Notes: generated from the letters alone by a model not told the origin. Shown: positions 53,131 through 62,487, counted from the first letter of the stretch. The stretch is DNA of 64,000 nt from Pinisolibacter aquiterrae (GCF_019160155.1 NZ_JAFNIH010000035.1:1-64000); one strand, 5' to 3'. A program made the numbers and translations.

Positions 53131-54336
53131 ATGCAGTCTTCGTCCACTCCCCTGCGCATTTCGAGCTTCTTCGCCGCCTCCTTCGTGCCGTTCGGCGTTC
53201 ATCTGCCGTTCTTTCCGGTGCTCCTGGCGGCGCGGGGACAGGACGAGGCCGCGATCGCGCTGATCACCACCGTGCCGATCGTGCTGCGGGTGACGACCGG
53301 ATCGCTGATGGGCTCCTTCGCCGATCGCATCGGCGATCGCCGTCTGGCGCTGATCCTCTATTCGGCGGTGGCTCTGGTCGGGGTGATCCTGCTCGGGCCG
53401 GCGCAGTCGTTCTGGGGGCTGCTGCTCGCCAGCTCGCTGGCGGCGGCGGCGTGGAACGGCATCCTGCCGGTCACCGACGCGCTGGCGACCGGCGCGGTCC
53501 GGCGCGGCGAGGCGGTCTACGGGCGGATGCGGGTGTGGGGCTCGGCCGCCTTCGTCGCCGCCAATCTCGCCGCCGGGGTAGTCGCCTCGCGCTGGGGCGA
53601 GAGCGGCATCTACGGGTTCCTGCTCGCCGGTTTCGCCGGGCAGTTCGTCGCCGCCTTCCTGGTGCCGCGCGACCGGGTCGCCTCGGAGGTGGCGCCGCGC
53701 CGGCGCGAGGGGATGATGACGGCCCTGCGCGCGGTCGCCGCCGACCGGCGGCTGATGGCGGTGATGGCCGGGGCGGCGGTGCTGCAGTCGAGCCACGCCA
53801 TGCTCTACGGCTTCTCGAGCCTGCACTGGGCGTCGCTCGGCTTCTCCGGCACCGAGATCGGCGCGCTGTGGGCGGTCGGGGTGACCGGCGAGATCCTGCT
53901 CTTCACCTTCTCCGGCCGGATCCTGCCGCGGCTCGGCGCGCGCGGCCTCCTGGCGATCGGCGGCCTCGGCGGCACGTTGCGCTGGGCGCTCTTTCCCCTC
54001 CTCGGCGGCGAGACGGCGCCCTGGGTGACGCTGCAACTGCTCCATGCCGCGACCTTCGCCGCGACCCATCTCGGCACCATGACGGTGATCGCCCGCTCGG
54101 TCGAGGACGAGCGGGCGGCGACGGCGCAAGGGTTGATGGTGTCGATCAACGGCTCGGCGATGGCGCTGGCGACGCTGGCGTCGGGGCCGCTCTATCAGGC
54201 CTTCGGCGGCGGCGGATTCGCCGCCATGTCGGTCCTGGCGGCGGTCGGCGGGACGATCCTGATGGTGGCGACGGCGGCGCGGCCGCGCGTCGCGCCCACC
54301 GGGGATCAGCCCCACAGCGCCGGCAGGGGCGGGTAG
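53131..54336 (+). CDS. MFS transporter (MFS_1-like, HcaT/phenylpropionate permease group)
   Basis: A 401-residue permease with twelve TM helices. The loop motif between TM2 and TM3 reads GSFADRIGDRRLALILYS; SASLHWASLG-like FSSLHWASLGFSGTEIGALWAVGV and LLHAATFAATHLGTM match the nucleoside/phenylpropionate permease group. It is convergent with dgcA and overlaps its end by 31 bases. It might import N-acetyl-D-glutamate or a related acid, but only the position hints at this. Confidence 0.85.
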   Translation: MQSSSTPLRISSFFAASFVPFGVHLPFFPVLLAARGQDEAAIALITTVPIVLRVTTGSLMGSFADRIGDRRLALILYSAVALVGVILLGPAQSFWGLLLASSLAAAAWNGILPVTDALATGAVRRGEAVYGRMRVWGSAAFVAANLAAGVVASRWGESGIYGFLLAGFAGQFVAAFLVPRDRVASEVAPRRREGMMTALRAVAADRRLMAVMAGAAVLQSSHAMLYGFSSLHWASLGFSGTEIGALWAVGVTGEILLFTFSGRILPRLGARGLLAIGGLGGTLRWALFPLLGGETAPWVTLQLLHAATFAATHLGTMTVIARSVEDERAATAQGLMVSINGSAMALATLASGPLYQAFGGGGFAAMSVLAAVGGTILMVATAARPRVAPTGDQPHSAGRGG

Positions 54337-55292
54337 ACCTGCGAGCCCTCGTAGCGCAGGCCGGGCACGCGGTCGCGGGCGAGGAGCAGGGGGCCGTCGA
54401 GATCGACGAAGTCGGCGTCGCGGGCGAGGAGCACCGCAGGCGCCATCGCCAGCGACGAGCCGACCATGCAGCCGACCATCACCCTGAGCCGCAGGCGTCG
54501 GGCGGCGCGCACCAGTTTCAGCGCCTCGGTGAGACCGCCGGTCTTGTCGAGCTTGACGTTGACGGCGGCGTAACGGTCGGTGAGCGCCTCGAGGTCCTCG
54601 CAGGTGTGCAGGCTCTCGTCGGCGCAGAGCGGGATCGGGCTCTGAAGGCCGATCAGCGCGGCATCGTCGTCGGCGGGCAGCGGTTGTTCGATCAGTTCGA
54701 CACCGGCCTCGACGCAAGCCGCGAGGGCGTCGGCGAGGGTCTCGGGGCGCCAGGCCTCGTTGGCGTCGACGATCAGGCGGGCCTCGGGCGCGCCCTCGCG
54801 CACGGCGGCGATGCGTTCGGGGTCGCCGTCGCCGCCGAGTTTGACCTTGAGGAGGGGGCGGGAGGCCGCCGCCCGGGCGGCGGCGAGCATGGTCTCGGGG
54901 GTGCCGAGGCTCAGCGTATAGGCGGTGACGAGGGGGATCGGCTCGTCGAGGCCGGCGGCGATCCGCGCCGGGATGCCGGAGCGTTTGGCCTCGTAGTCCC
55001 AGAGCGCGCAATCGAGCGCGTTGCGGGCGGCGCCGGCCGGCAACAGCGTCGCCAGACGAGCGCGGTCGAAGCCGGGATCGGCGACCGCCCCGGCGAGCCC
55101 CTCGAGGACGGCGACGACGCCCTCGACGGTCTCGCCGTAGCGGGCGTAGGGCACGCATTCCCCCCGTCCCACGGCCCTGCCGTCGGTCACCGTGGCGGTG
55201 ACGACGACGGCTTCGGTGCGGCTGCCGCGCGAGATCGTGAAGGCTCCGGCGATGGGAAAGCGCTCGATCGCGACGGTGAGGGAGAGGGCCAT
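54306..55292 (-). CDS. dgcA: N-acetyl-D-glutamate racemase DgcA (enolase superfamily)
   Basis: A 328-residue muconate-lactonizing/mandelate racemase-subgroup enzyme. Catalytic Lys in LLKVKLGGD (KxK), metal-ligand Asp/Glu in IVDANEAW, IEQPLP and CADESLH, and the second catalytic Lys in VNVKLDKTGGL are all seen. It resembles dipeptide epimerases, but the tandem with a DUF1611 (DgcN) gene indicates the DgcN–DgcA D-glutamate route. It is five bases after dgcN. Confidence 0.85.
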   Translation of the reverse strand: MALSLTVAIERFPIAGAFTISRGSRTEAVVVTATVTDGRAVGRGECVPYARYGETVEGVVAVLEGLAGAVADPGFDRARLATLLPAGAARNALDCALWDYEAKRSGIPARIAAGLDEPIPLVTAYTLSLGTPETMLAAARAAASRPLLKVKLGGDGDPERIAAVREGAPEARLIVDANEAWRPETLADALAACVEAGVELIEQPLPADDDAALIGLQSPIPLCADESLHTCEDLEALTDRYAAVNVKLDKTGGLTEALKLVRAARRLRLRVMVGCMVGSSLAMAPAVLLARDADFVDLDGPLLLARDRVPGLRYEGSQVYPPLPALWG

Positions 55293-55297
55293 GGGGC

Positions 55298-56311
55298 TCA
55301 GCCTTTCGGGAAGGCGGCGAGGAGACGGTCGACGATCGGGCCGACGCCGAAGCGGACCGGGTCGGAGGCGGGCAGATCGTGGAAGGCCGCGGCCTCCTCA
55401 CAGACCCGCCGAGCCTCGGCCTCGTCGAGATGCTCGGTGTTGATGGCGATGCCGATCGGGCGGATCGCCGGATTGGTGAGGCGGCCGCAGGCGAGGGTCA
55501 TGTCGATCACCTCGCGGATCGACGGCAGCGCGTGCTGGACGCCGCGCATCTTGGTGCGGGTCGGCTCGTGGCAGACGACGAAGGCGTCGGGCTGGGCGCC
55601 GTGCAGGAGGCCGAGCGAGACGCCGGCGAAGCTCGGATGGAAGAGCGAGCCCTGACCCTCGATCACGTCCCAGTGGCCGGGATCGGCAGCGGGGGCGATC
55701 CATTCGACCGCGCCGGAGATGAAGTCGGCGACGACCGCGTCGATCGCGGCGCCTCGGCCGGAGATGAAGACGCCGGTCTGGCCGGTGGCGCGGAAGTCGG
55801 CGTCGAGGCCGCGGGCGCGCATCTCCTTCTCGAGGGCGAGGGCGGTGTACTTCTTGCCGACCGAACAGTCGGTGCCGACGGTGAGGAGCCGCAGGCCCGG
55901 ACGCTTGGTGCCCTTGCCGGTGGCGAAGCGCTCGTGGGTGTGGCGCACGTCGTGCAGCTTGCGGCCGGAGCGGGCGGCGGCCTCGGCGATCGCCGGGATC
56001 GTGGCGAGGCGGACGTGGAGGCCGGTCGCCACGTCGAGACCGGCGTCGAGCGCCTCGACGATGGTGGTGATCCAATGGTCGGGCAGGACGCCGCCGGCGT
56101 TGACGACGCCGACCACCATGGTCTTGACGCCGGCCGCGACCGCGTCGGTGACGCTCATCTCGGGGATCTTGGCGTCGGCCTTGCAGCCGGGCAGGCGCAA
56201 CTGGCCGAGGCACCAGTCGGGGCGCCAGTCGACGATGCCGAGTGCGGTCTTGGCGGCCAGTGCGTCGGGGACGTCGCCGAGGAAGAGGAGGTAGGGACGA
56301 GCGATTTCCAT
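55298..56311 (-). CDS. dgcN: DgcN family N-acetyltransferase (DUF1611)
   Basis: A 337-residue DUF1611 protein with a P-loop-like LLTVGTDCSVGKKYTALALEKEM at ~155-175, an N-terminal Rossmann-type domain (GDVPDALAAKTALGIVDW) and VIEGQGSLFHPSFAGVSLGLLHG. In the known pathway DgcN N-acetylates D-glutamate and DgcA converts the product to N-acetyl-L-glutamate, allowing D-Glu use. The two genes are side by side here in the canonical order. Confidence 0.88.
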   Translation of the reverse strand: MEIARPYLLFLGDVPDALAAKTALGIVDWRPDWCLGQLRLPGCKADAKIPEMSVTDAVAAGVKTMVVGVVNAGGVLPDHWITTIVEALDAGLDVATGLHVRLATIPAIAEAAARSGRKLHDVRHTHERFATGKGTKRPGLRLLTVGTDCSVGKKYTALALEKEMRARGLDADFRATGQTGVFISGRGAAIDAVVADFISGAVEWIAPAADPGHWDVIEGQGSLFHPSFAGVSLGLLHGAQPDAFVVCHEPTRTKMRGVQHALPSIREVIDMTLACGRLTNPAIRPIGIAINTEHLDEAEARRVCEEAAAFHDLPASDPVRFGVGPIVDRLLAAFPKG

Positions 56312-56607
56312 GTGCGAACACTCCGGTTTCCTCGAGCGCCGTCGTCGTCACGCAACACGATCGCGGCAAAAGGCGCGGTGACCTTGCGGATCGGGGGCGA
56401 GGGGCGGCACACTCCGAAACCGATTCATACGAGGCCGAGCGGGCGGACGACAAGTCTCGCCGGGCCTCGCCGTCATGCGCGGCACGCCGAGGAGGGCAGC
56501 GGCGGTCGCGGTTCGTGGTGTCGGCGCTTCGGCTCGCGGCGCGGAAATCGGCCGCGTGGCGGCCCGAACGACTGGAACGGCGGCCGATCGTGGTCGTGGG
56601 AGTACCG

Positions 56608-57771
56608 ATGGACAGCGCCTCGCCGCTCGCGCCCTGGGCGCAATCGCCGCCGACCTTCCGCCGCGACCCGGGCGACGCGGGCGAGGTGGTGCGTCTATCC
56701 GGCGACTGGACGATCCGAACGATCGGGCCGATCGAGGCGGATCTCGTCCCGTTCCGGCGCGATCTCGAGGCGGCGGCGGGCGCGGTCACCTTCGATCTCG
56801 GCGGCCTCGGCCGGCTCGACACGGCCGGCGCGCTGGTGCTGCTCCATCTCTTCGGCGACGTCGCCGAGGCGCGGCGGACGATCGTCGGCGTCGACGCCAA
56901 GCAGCGCATCCTGCTCGACGAGGTCGCGGGCGCCGAGCGGGAACCGGCCGCGCCGCAGCTCGGGCCGGGGCCGGTGATCCGCTTCCTGATCGAACTGGGG
57001 CGCTACGGCGTCGGCTGGTGGGTCGAGGCGCGGGCGGTGCTCGGGCTCCTCGGCGGTGTGGCGGCGGTTCTCTTCAAGATCATGCTGCATCCGTCCAGGC
57101 TCCGGTTCATTCCCTTCGTCAATCAGCTCCAGCGCACCGCGCTCGACGCGACGCCGATCATCACCCTGATGAGCTTCCTGATCGGTTGCATCATCGCGCA
57201 GCAGGGGGCGTTCTATTTCCGCAGGTTCGGCGCCGACCTCTACGTGGTCGACATGGTGGGCGTTCTGACGCTGCGCGAGATCGCGGTGATCCTGACGGCG
57301 GTGATGGTGGCGGGCCGGTCGGGCTCGGCCTTCACCGCCGAACTCGGCTCGATGAAGATGCGCGAGGAGATCGACGCGCTGAAGGTGATCGGTCTCGATC
57401 CGGTCGAGATCCTGGTGGTGCCGCGTCTCGTCGCGCTGATGATCGCGCTGCCGATCCTGACGTTCCTGTCCGATCTCGCCTCGATTCTCGGGGCGGCGAT
57501 CGTCTGCAACGTCTATGCGGACATTCCGATCGAGACGTTCCTCTATCGCCTGCATGCGGCGGTGGAGATGCGGACCTTCTTCGTCGGCGTCTCCAAGGCG
57601 CCGTTCATGGCGCTGATCATCGCCCTGGTCGCCTGCGTGCAGGGGCTGCAGGTCGAGGGCAGCGCCGAATCGCTCGGCCGGCGCACCACGATGGCGGTGG
57701 TGAAGTCGATCTTCATGGTGGTGGTGGTCGACGGCATCTTCGCCATGTTCTACGCGGCGGCGGGGGTGTGA
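56608..57771 (+). CDS. mlaE: STAS–MlaE fusion permease of a lipid (Mla-type) ABC transporter
   Basis: A 387-residue protein. Residues ~15-115 form a STAS domain (VVRLSGDWTIRTIGPIEADL; TFDLGGLGRLDTAGALVLLHLF), the role played by MlaB in E. coli. The rest is MlaE: RFIPFVNQLQRTALDATPIITLMSFLIGCIIAQQG, TLREIAVILTAVMVAGRSGSAFTAELGSMKMREEIDAL and the late VCVQGLQVEGSAESLGRRTT-type end. It moves phospholipids between the membranes. ATG 56608 is selected; the 295-bp upstream gap has no clear other start. Confidence 0.93.
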   Translation: MDSASPLAPWAQSPPTFRRDPGDAGEVVRLSGDWTIRTIGPIEADLVPFRRDLEAAAGAVTFDLGGLGRLDTAGALVLLHLFGDVAEARRTIVGVDAKQRILLDEVAGAEREPAAPQLGPGPVIRFLIELGRYGVGWWVEARAVLGLLGGVAAVLFKIMLHPSRLRFIPFVNQLQRTALDATPIITLMSFLIGCIIAQQGAFYFRRFGADLYVVDMVGVLTLREIAVILTAVMVAGRSGSAFTAELGSMKMREEIDALKVIGLDPVEILVVPRLVALMIALPILTFLSDLASILGAAIVCNVYADIPIETFLYRLHAAVEMRTFFVGVSKAPFMALIIALVACVQGLQVEGSAESLGRRTTMAVVKSIFMVVVVDGIFAMFYAAAGV

Positions 57772-57772
57772 G

Positions 57773-58570
57773 ATGAGCGCCTGCGCCGAAGGCATCGCCG
57801 AGAACGAGGTGATCATCCGCTGTCGCGGGGTGACGGTGGGGTTCGGCGAGCGGCTGATCCTCGACGGGCTCGATCTCGACGTCCGGCGCGGCGAGATCCT
57901 CGGCTTCGTCGGCGGGTCGGGCACCGGCAAGTCGGTCCTGATGCGCACCATCCTCGGGCTCAATCCCCTGCGCGGCGGCACGGTCGAGGTGTTCGGCCAC
58001 GATCTCGGCGCCGTCGACACGGCGACGCGGGCGGGAATCGAGCGCTGTTGGGGGGTGTTGTTCCAACACGGGGCGCTGTTCTCGTCGCTGACGGTGCTGC
58101 AGAACATTCAGGTGCCGATGCGCGAGCATCTCCATCTGACGCAGGGCCTGATGGACGATCTGGCGCGGCTGAAGATCGCGATGGTCGGCCTGCCGCCCGA
58201 CGCGGCCGACAAATTTCCGTCGGAACTCTCCGGCGGCATGATCAAGCGCGCCAGTCTCGCCCGGGCGCTGGCGCTCGATCCGGCGATCGTCTTCCTCGAC
58301 GAGCCGACCTCCGGCCTCGATCCGATCGGGGCGGGCGATTTCGACGACCTGATCGCCAAACTGCGTGATACGTTGGGTCTGACGGTCTTCATGGTGACGC
58401 ACGACCTCGACAGTCTGCGGTCTGTGTGCGACCGAATAGCGGTACTCGGGAATCGCCGGGTTCTGGTCGAAGGGCCGCTCGCGACGATGTTGACCTTCGA
58501 CGACCCCTGGGTGAAGGCCTATTTCCGAGGGACCCGCGCGCGGGGCCTCGCCGCCCCGGCAGCCGAGTAG
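57773..58570 (+). CDS. mlaF: Mla-type ABC transporter ATP-binding protein
   Basis: A 265-residue ABC ATPase with Walker A GGSGTGKSVLMRTI, Q-loop LFQHGALFSSLTV, signature LSGGMIKRASLARALALDP, Walker B IVFLDEPTSGLDPIG and H-loop MVTHDLDSL. GTGKS and the SGGMIKR sequence are typical of MlaF. Start ATG one base after the mlaE stop. Confidence 0.96.
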   Translation: MSACAEGIAENEVIIRCRGVTVGFGERLILDGLDLDVRRGEILGFVGGSGTGKSVLMRTILGLNPLRGGTVEVFGHDLGAVDTATRAGIERCWGVLFQHGALFSSLTVLQNIQVPMREHLHLTQGLMDDLARLKIAMVGLPPDAADKFPSELSGGMIKRASLARALALDPAIVFLDEPTSGLDPIGAGDFDDLIAKLRDTLGLTVFMVTHDLDSLRSVCDRIAVLGNRRVLVEGPLATMLTFDDPWVKAYFRGTRARGLAAPAAE

Positions 58571-58577
58571 AGGACCG

Positions 58578-59675
58578 ATGGAGACCCGCGCCAATCTCGT
58601 CACCGTCGGCCTGTTCGTGCTCGCGCTGATCGCGGCGGGCTTCGGCTCGGCCTTCTGGCTTCTCAAGGGCTCCGATTCGAGCGGACGCTCGGCGATCACC
58701 GTCGTCTTCCCCGGCTCGGTGTCGGGGCTCGTCACCGGGGCCAGCGTCACCTTCAACGGCATCAAGGTCGGCGAGGTCGCGCGGCTGTCGTTCTCGCCCG
58801 ACGATCCGGAACGGGTGGTGGCGCGGATCGCGGTGGAATCGACCACGCCGATCAAGACCGACAGTCACGTCTCGCTCGGCTATCAGGGCCTGACCGGCGT
58901 CTCCTTCGTCCAGGTCTGGGGCGGCTCGGCGGCGGCTCAGCGCCTGCTCGAGATCCCCGAGAACGACCGGGTGATGCTGGCCGAGCGCTCGACCGTCCAG
59001 GACATCATGGAAGGCGCGCAGCGCGTGCTGGCGCGGGTCGACAGCGCGGTCGGCACGATCGATCAGCTGGTCAAGGACAATGCCAAGTCGGTGGAGACCA
59101 CGGCGCGCAACGTCGAGGCCTTCTCCAACGTGCTCGCCGAGAACAAGGACGGCGTCCGGAACTTCATGGAGTCGGTCGGCAAGGCGGCGGACGTGCTCGC
59201 CAAGATCTCGGCCAAGGCCGAGACGCTGGTCGGCCATGTCGACGACCTGGTGGTCTCGGTCGACAAGACCCGGGTCGCCTCGATCGTCGATCACGCCGAC
59301 GCCACCATGGCGCGGCTCGACGAGGCCTCCAAGCGGGTCGACGGCATTCTCGCCAAGCTCGACGGTCTCGCAGGGTCCGACGAGGGCAAGGGGCTCGCGG
59401 TCAAGGCGGGCGACTTCCTCGACGAGGCGAAGGCGGCGGCCAAGTCGATCCGCGAGACGGCGGTGACCTTCCAGGCCAAGGCCGAGGCGATCTCGGCCGG
59501 GCTCGAGCGCTTCACCGGCTCGGGCCTGCGTGATCTGCGCGACTTCGTCGCCGACGGGCGGCGCACGCTCTCCACCATCGACCGGACGGTCGGCAATCTC
59601 GATCGCGATCCCAAGCGGTTGATCTTCGGCGGCCAGGGCGGCAACGTGCCGGAGTATTCGGGGAATCGGCGATGA
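58578..59675 (+). CDS. mlaD: MlaD/MCE domain protein, periplasmic lipid-binding subunit
   Basis: A 365-residue protein with one N-terminal TM (LVTVGLFVLALIAAGFGSAFWLL) and the MCE domain (ITVVFPGSVSGLVTGASVTFNGIKVGEVARLSF). A long coiled-coil helical region follows (VDSAVGTIDQLVKDNAKSVE through LERFTGSGLRDLRDFVADGR). It forms the substrate pore ring above the permease. The tail is longer than in E. coli MlaD, as usual in this order. Confidence 0.94.
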   Translation: METRANLVTVGLFVLALIAAGFGSAFWLLKGSDSSGRSAITVVFPGSVSGLVTGASVTFNGIKVGEVARLSFSPDDPERVVARIAVESTTPIKTDSHVSLGYQGLTGVSFVQVWGGSAAAQRLLEIPENDRVMLAERSTVQDIMEGAQRVLARVDSAVGTIDQLVKDNAKSVETTARNVEAFSNVLAENKDGVRNFMESVGKAADVLAKISAKAETLVGHVDDLVVSVDKTRVASIVDHADATMARLDEASKRVDGILAKLDGLAGSDEGKGLAVKAGDFLDEAKAAAKSIRETAVTFQAKAEAISAGLERFTGSGLRDLRDFVADGRRTLSTIDRTVGNLDRDPKRLIFGGQGGNVPEYSGNRR

Positions 59676-60295
59676 CGAGCGGACGCAGAGAGGGGCGGGG
59701 TCGACGGCGCGCGGGGATCGCGGCGCGTCTCTTCGCGGCCGTGGCGCTGTCGGGCCTCGTCGCCGCCTGCGCCTCGATCGCCGGGCCGACTCCGATCGAC
59801 ACGTTCGATCTCACCGCGCCGGTGGTGGCCACCCCGGCCCGGGGGCGCACGCTGCAGGTGCTGGTGCCCGAGCCGGTGGTCGATCGCGCCTATGACGGCG
59901 ACCGGCTGCTGGTGCGGCCGAGCGCCACGGAGATCGCCTATTTCGCCGGGGCGCAATGGTCGGACCGGCTGCCGCGCCTGATCCAGTCGCGGCTCGTCGA
60001 GGCGCTCGAGAAGTCCGGCCGCTTCCATGCCGTGGGACGGCCGGGGCAGGGGCTGGCGATCGATCGTCAGATGATCGTCGACATTCGCGCCTTCGACTAT
60101 CTGGTCGCGGAGCGGCGGGTCGAGGTGGCGCTGTCGGTCAAGACCATGGACGATCGCAACGGCCGGGTGCTGACGGTGAGGGAGCATCGCGCCGAGGCGC
60201 CGGTCGCCGGCGACACGGCGAAGGACGTGGTGCTCGCCTTCGATGCCGCCTTCGGCCGGGTGCTCGGCGAGATCGTCGCCGGGGCGGGGCGCTGA
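59672..60295 (+). CDS. ABC-type transport auxiliary lipoprotein (PqiC-like)
   Basis: A 207-residue protein with a long basic N-region, hydrophobic stretch and lipobox ALSGLVAAC. The mature part (TFDLTAPVVATPARGRTLQVLVPEPVVDRAYDGDRLLVRP; LPRLIQSRLVEALEKSGRF) matches the PqiC/auxiliary lipoprotein domain that works with MCE transporters at the outer membrane. Start overlaps the mlaD stop (ATGA), so it belongs to the same operon. Confidence 0.92.
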   Translation: MTSGRREGRGRRRAGIAARLFAAVALSGLVAACASIAGPTPIDTFDLTAPVVATPARGRTLQVLVPEPVVDRAYDGDRLLVRPSATEIAYFAGAQWSDRLPRLIQSRLVEALEKSGRFHAVGRPGQGLAIDRQMIVDIRAFDYLVAERRVEVALSVKTMDDRNGRVLTVREHRAEAPVAGDTAKDVVLAFDAAFGRVLGEIVAGAGR

Positions 60296-60397
60296 GGCGC
60301 GATCACGCGGTTGCTATCGGCCGTGAGTCGTTTCCATGAAACGAATCTGCTCCACGTTCCGTAGTGTGGTCACGAGGCACCAACGGAGGCGAGACCG

Positions 60398-61348
60398 ATG
60401 CGGTTCGGACGGCGATCCTGGGAGATTTCCGAGGCGGAAGTGACACCGGAGGCGGTGTTCCTGGAGCGGCGGCGCCTGCTCGGCTTCGCCGCCGGCGGGC
60501 TGGCGGCGGGGCTGGTCGGTCTGCCGCGCGGGGCGCGGGCGGCGGCGGTCGAAGGCCTGTTGCCGGCGAAGGCCAATCCGGCCTTCGGGCAGGGCGACAC
60601 GCAAACCGCCGAAAAGGCGGCGACGAGCTACAACAATTTCTACGAATTCGGCCTCTCCAAGAACATCGTGGCGGCCTCCAAGAAGCTGCCGACGACGCCG
60701 TGGACGATCACCATCGACGGGCTGGTGGAGAAGCCGCTCACGCTCGACATCGACGATCTCCTGAAGAAGGTCTCGCTCGAGGAGCGGATCTATCGGCATC
60801 GCTGCGTCGAGGCGTGGTCGATGGTGGTGCCGTGGACCGGCTTCCCCGTGGCGGAGCTGGTGAAGCTCGCGGCGCCGAAGGCCGAGGCCAAATATCTCCT
60901 GATGGAGAGCTTCATGAACCCCAAGGTCGCGCCCTATCAGAGCGCGCCGCAATATCCCTGGCCCTATGTGGAGGGGCTGACGCTCGCCGAGGCGAGGAAC
61001 GATCTCGCCTTCCTCGCCGTCGGCCTCTACGGCAAGCCGATGCCGACCCAGAACGGCGCGCCGATCCGGCTGGCGGTGCCGTGGAAATACGGGTTCAAGT
61101 CGGCCAAGTCGATCGTCCGCTTCTCCTTCGTGGCGAAGCGTCCGCAGACCTTCTGGGAGGCGCTGGGGCCGGACGAATACGGCTTCTGGGCCAATGTGAA
61201 CCCCAAGGTCGCCCATCCGCGCTGGTCGCAGGCGAACGAGCGGCGGATCGGCACCGAGGAGATGATCCCGACGCGGCTCTTCAACGGCTACGAGGCCGAG
61301 GTCGCCGGGCTCTATCAGGGGCTCGAGAAGGAGCGGCTCTACATGTGA
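60398..61348 (+). CDS. msrP: Protein-methionine-sulfoxide reductase catalytic subunit MsrP
   Basis: A 316-residue periplasmic molybdopterin enzyme (YedY) that repairs oxidised Met in envelope proteins. The N-terminus has a twin-Arg-like ERRRLLGFAAGGLAAGLVG signal. RHRCVEAWSMVVPWTGFPVAELV has the Cys that ligates Mo, and MESFMNPKVAPYQS and FSFVAKRPQTFWEALGPDEYGFWANVNP are conserved. The membrane heme partner msrQ is not adjacent. Confidence 0.95.
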   Translation: MRFGRRSWEISEAEVTPEAVFLERRRLLGFAAGGLAAGLVGLPRGARAAAVEGLLPAKANPAFGQGDTQTAEKAATSYNNFYEFGLSKNIVAASKKLPTTPWTITIDGLVEKPLTLDIDDLLKKVSLEERIYRHRCVEAWSMVVPWTGFPVAELVKLAAPKAEAKYLLMESFMNPKVAPYQSAPQYPWPYVEGLTLAEARNDLAFLAVGLYGKPMPTQNGAPIRLAVPWKYGFKSAKSIVRFSFVAKRPQTFWEALGPDEYGFWANVNPKVAHPRWSQANERRIGTEEMIPTRLFNGYEAEVAGLYQGLEKERLYM

Positions 61349-61389
61349 GCGGGTGGGCCGCTCCGGGTGGGCCGTGACGCCTCGCTCGC

Positions 61390-61540
61390 GCAGGGCTTCA
61401 CCCCGAGGTACCCGGCCGCAGGTCGGGCCTCGAAGGGTGGATGGCCGCGACGGCCGTGACACCCGGCCCTTCGCACTTGGAGGCTCGCTCCGCTCGCGCC
61501 TCGGTGTGAAGGACCTCCGCTCGAAATGGCCGGAGGGCCC
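61390..61540. repeat. Dispersed intergenic repeat, copy 2 (inverse orientation)
   Basis: Between msrP and the LysR gene lies a stretch with TGAAGGACCTCCGCTCGA (61507-61524), the exact reverse complement of the core at 29565-29582. It also has multiple CCTCGAAGG, GAGGCTCGCTCCGCTCGCGCCTC and CCGGCC hairpin arms. It contains no gene and fills most of the 248-bp gap. Confidence 0.65.
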
Positions 61541-61596
61541 CTCGGGGCGCGTGTCGGGCTTCCGCTCCAGGTGAGTGGAAGCCACATTCGGCCGGA

Positions 61597-62487
61597 TCAG
61601 AACGTCCAGCGCTCCGCCTTGGAGATCAGGAAGTCGCGAAACACCTTGACGCGGGCGGTGTTGCGCATCTCCTCGGGGTAGACGAAGTAGCAGTCGAAGG
61701 CCGGGACGTCGGCCTCGGGGATCAGCTGGATCAGATCGGAATTGCCGTCGATCAGATAATCGGGCAACAGGGCGACGCCGACGCCGCGCTGGACGGCGCG
61801 CTTGATCGCCAGAACCGAATTGATCTTGAGGCAGGGCCGGCGCGGCGTGTTGAGCGGCCGGCCGGCGGTCTCCAGCCAGTTCATGTCGCGCAGATAGACC
61901 GGGGCCGAGGAGCCGAAGGTGATGATGCGGTGATTGTCGAGTTCCTCGATCGTCTCCGGATTGCCGTGGCGCTTGATGTAGGCCGACGAGGCGTAGAGAT
62001 GATAGTGGATGGCGAAGAGCTTGCGCTGGATCAGATCCGGCTGCACCGGCTGACGCACGCGCAGCGCGACGTCGGCCTCGCGCATGGCGAGGTCGAGTTC
62101 CTGATCGTCGAGGATCAGCTCCAGCTCCACCTCCGGATAGAGGTCGACGAATTCGTGGATCCGCGAGGTCAGCCAGGAGGTGCCGAGGCCGACCGTCGTG
62201 GTGACGCGCAGCGTGCCGGTCGGCTTCTCGCGGGTCTCGACGAGGCGGGAGCGGGCCTGCTCGAGCTTCAGCATCACCTCGCGGGCGGTGCGGAACAGGA
62301 GCTCGCCCTGCTCGGTCAGGATCAGGCCACGGGCATGGCGATGAAACAGCGGCACGCCGAGATCCTGCTCGAGGGCGGAGACCTGACGGCTCACCGCCGA
62401 CTGGCTCATCTCGAGGAATTCACCCGCGTGGGTGAAGGACCCCGCGTCGGCGGCGGCGTGAAAGATCCTCAGCTTGTCCCAATCCAC
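61597..62487 (-). CDS. lsrB: LysR family regulator, LsrB/VtlR type
   Basis: A 296-residue regulator with winged helix DKLRIFHAAADAGSFTHAGEF … MSQSAVSRQVSALEQDLGVPLFHRHARG and an effector domain. The unusual WLTSRIHEFVDLYPEVELELILDDQELDLAMREADVALRV and the closing FDCYFVYPEEMRN (with a Cys) match LsrB/VtlR proteins. These regulate envelope and redox genes or small RNAs in rhizobia and Brucella. It sits next to trxB, as in relatives. Symbol by similarity of context. Confidence 0.82.
   Translation of the reverse strand: MDWDKLRIFHAAADAGSFTHAGEFLEMSQSAVSRQVSALEQDLGVPLFHRHARGLILTEQGELLFRTAREVMLKLEQARSRLVETREKPTGTLRVTTTVGLGTSWLTSRIHEFVDLYPEVELELILDDQELDLAMREADVALRVRQPVQPDLIQRKLFAIHYHLYASSAYIKRHGNPETIEELDNHRIITFGSSAPVYLRDMNWLETAGRPLNTPRRPCLKINSVLAIKRAVQRGVGVALLPDYLIDGNSDLIQLIPEADVPAFDCYFVYPEEMRNTARVKVFRDFLISKAERWTF

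Noticed and set aside
53101-55401. 766-codon minus-strand frame spanning the MFS and dgcA genes
   Set aside because: Low-complexity Arg/Ala/Pro translation; the MFS and DgcA frames show family motifs.
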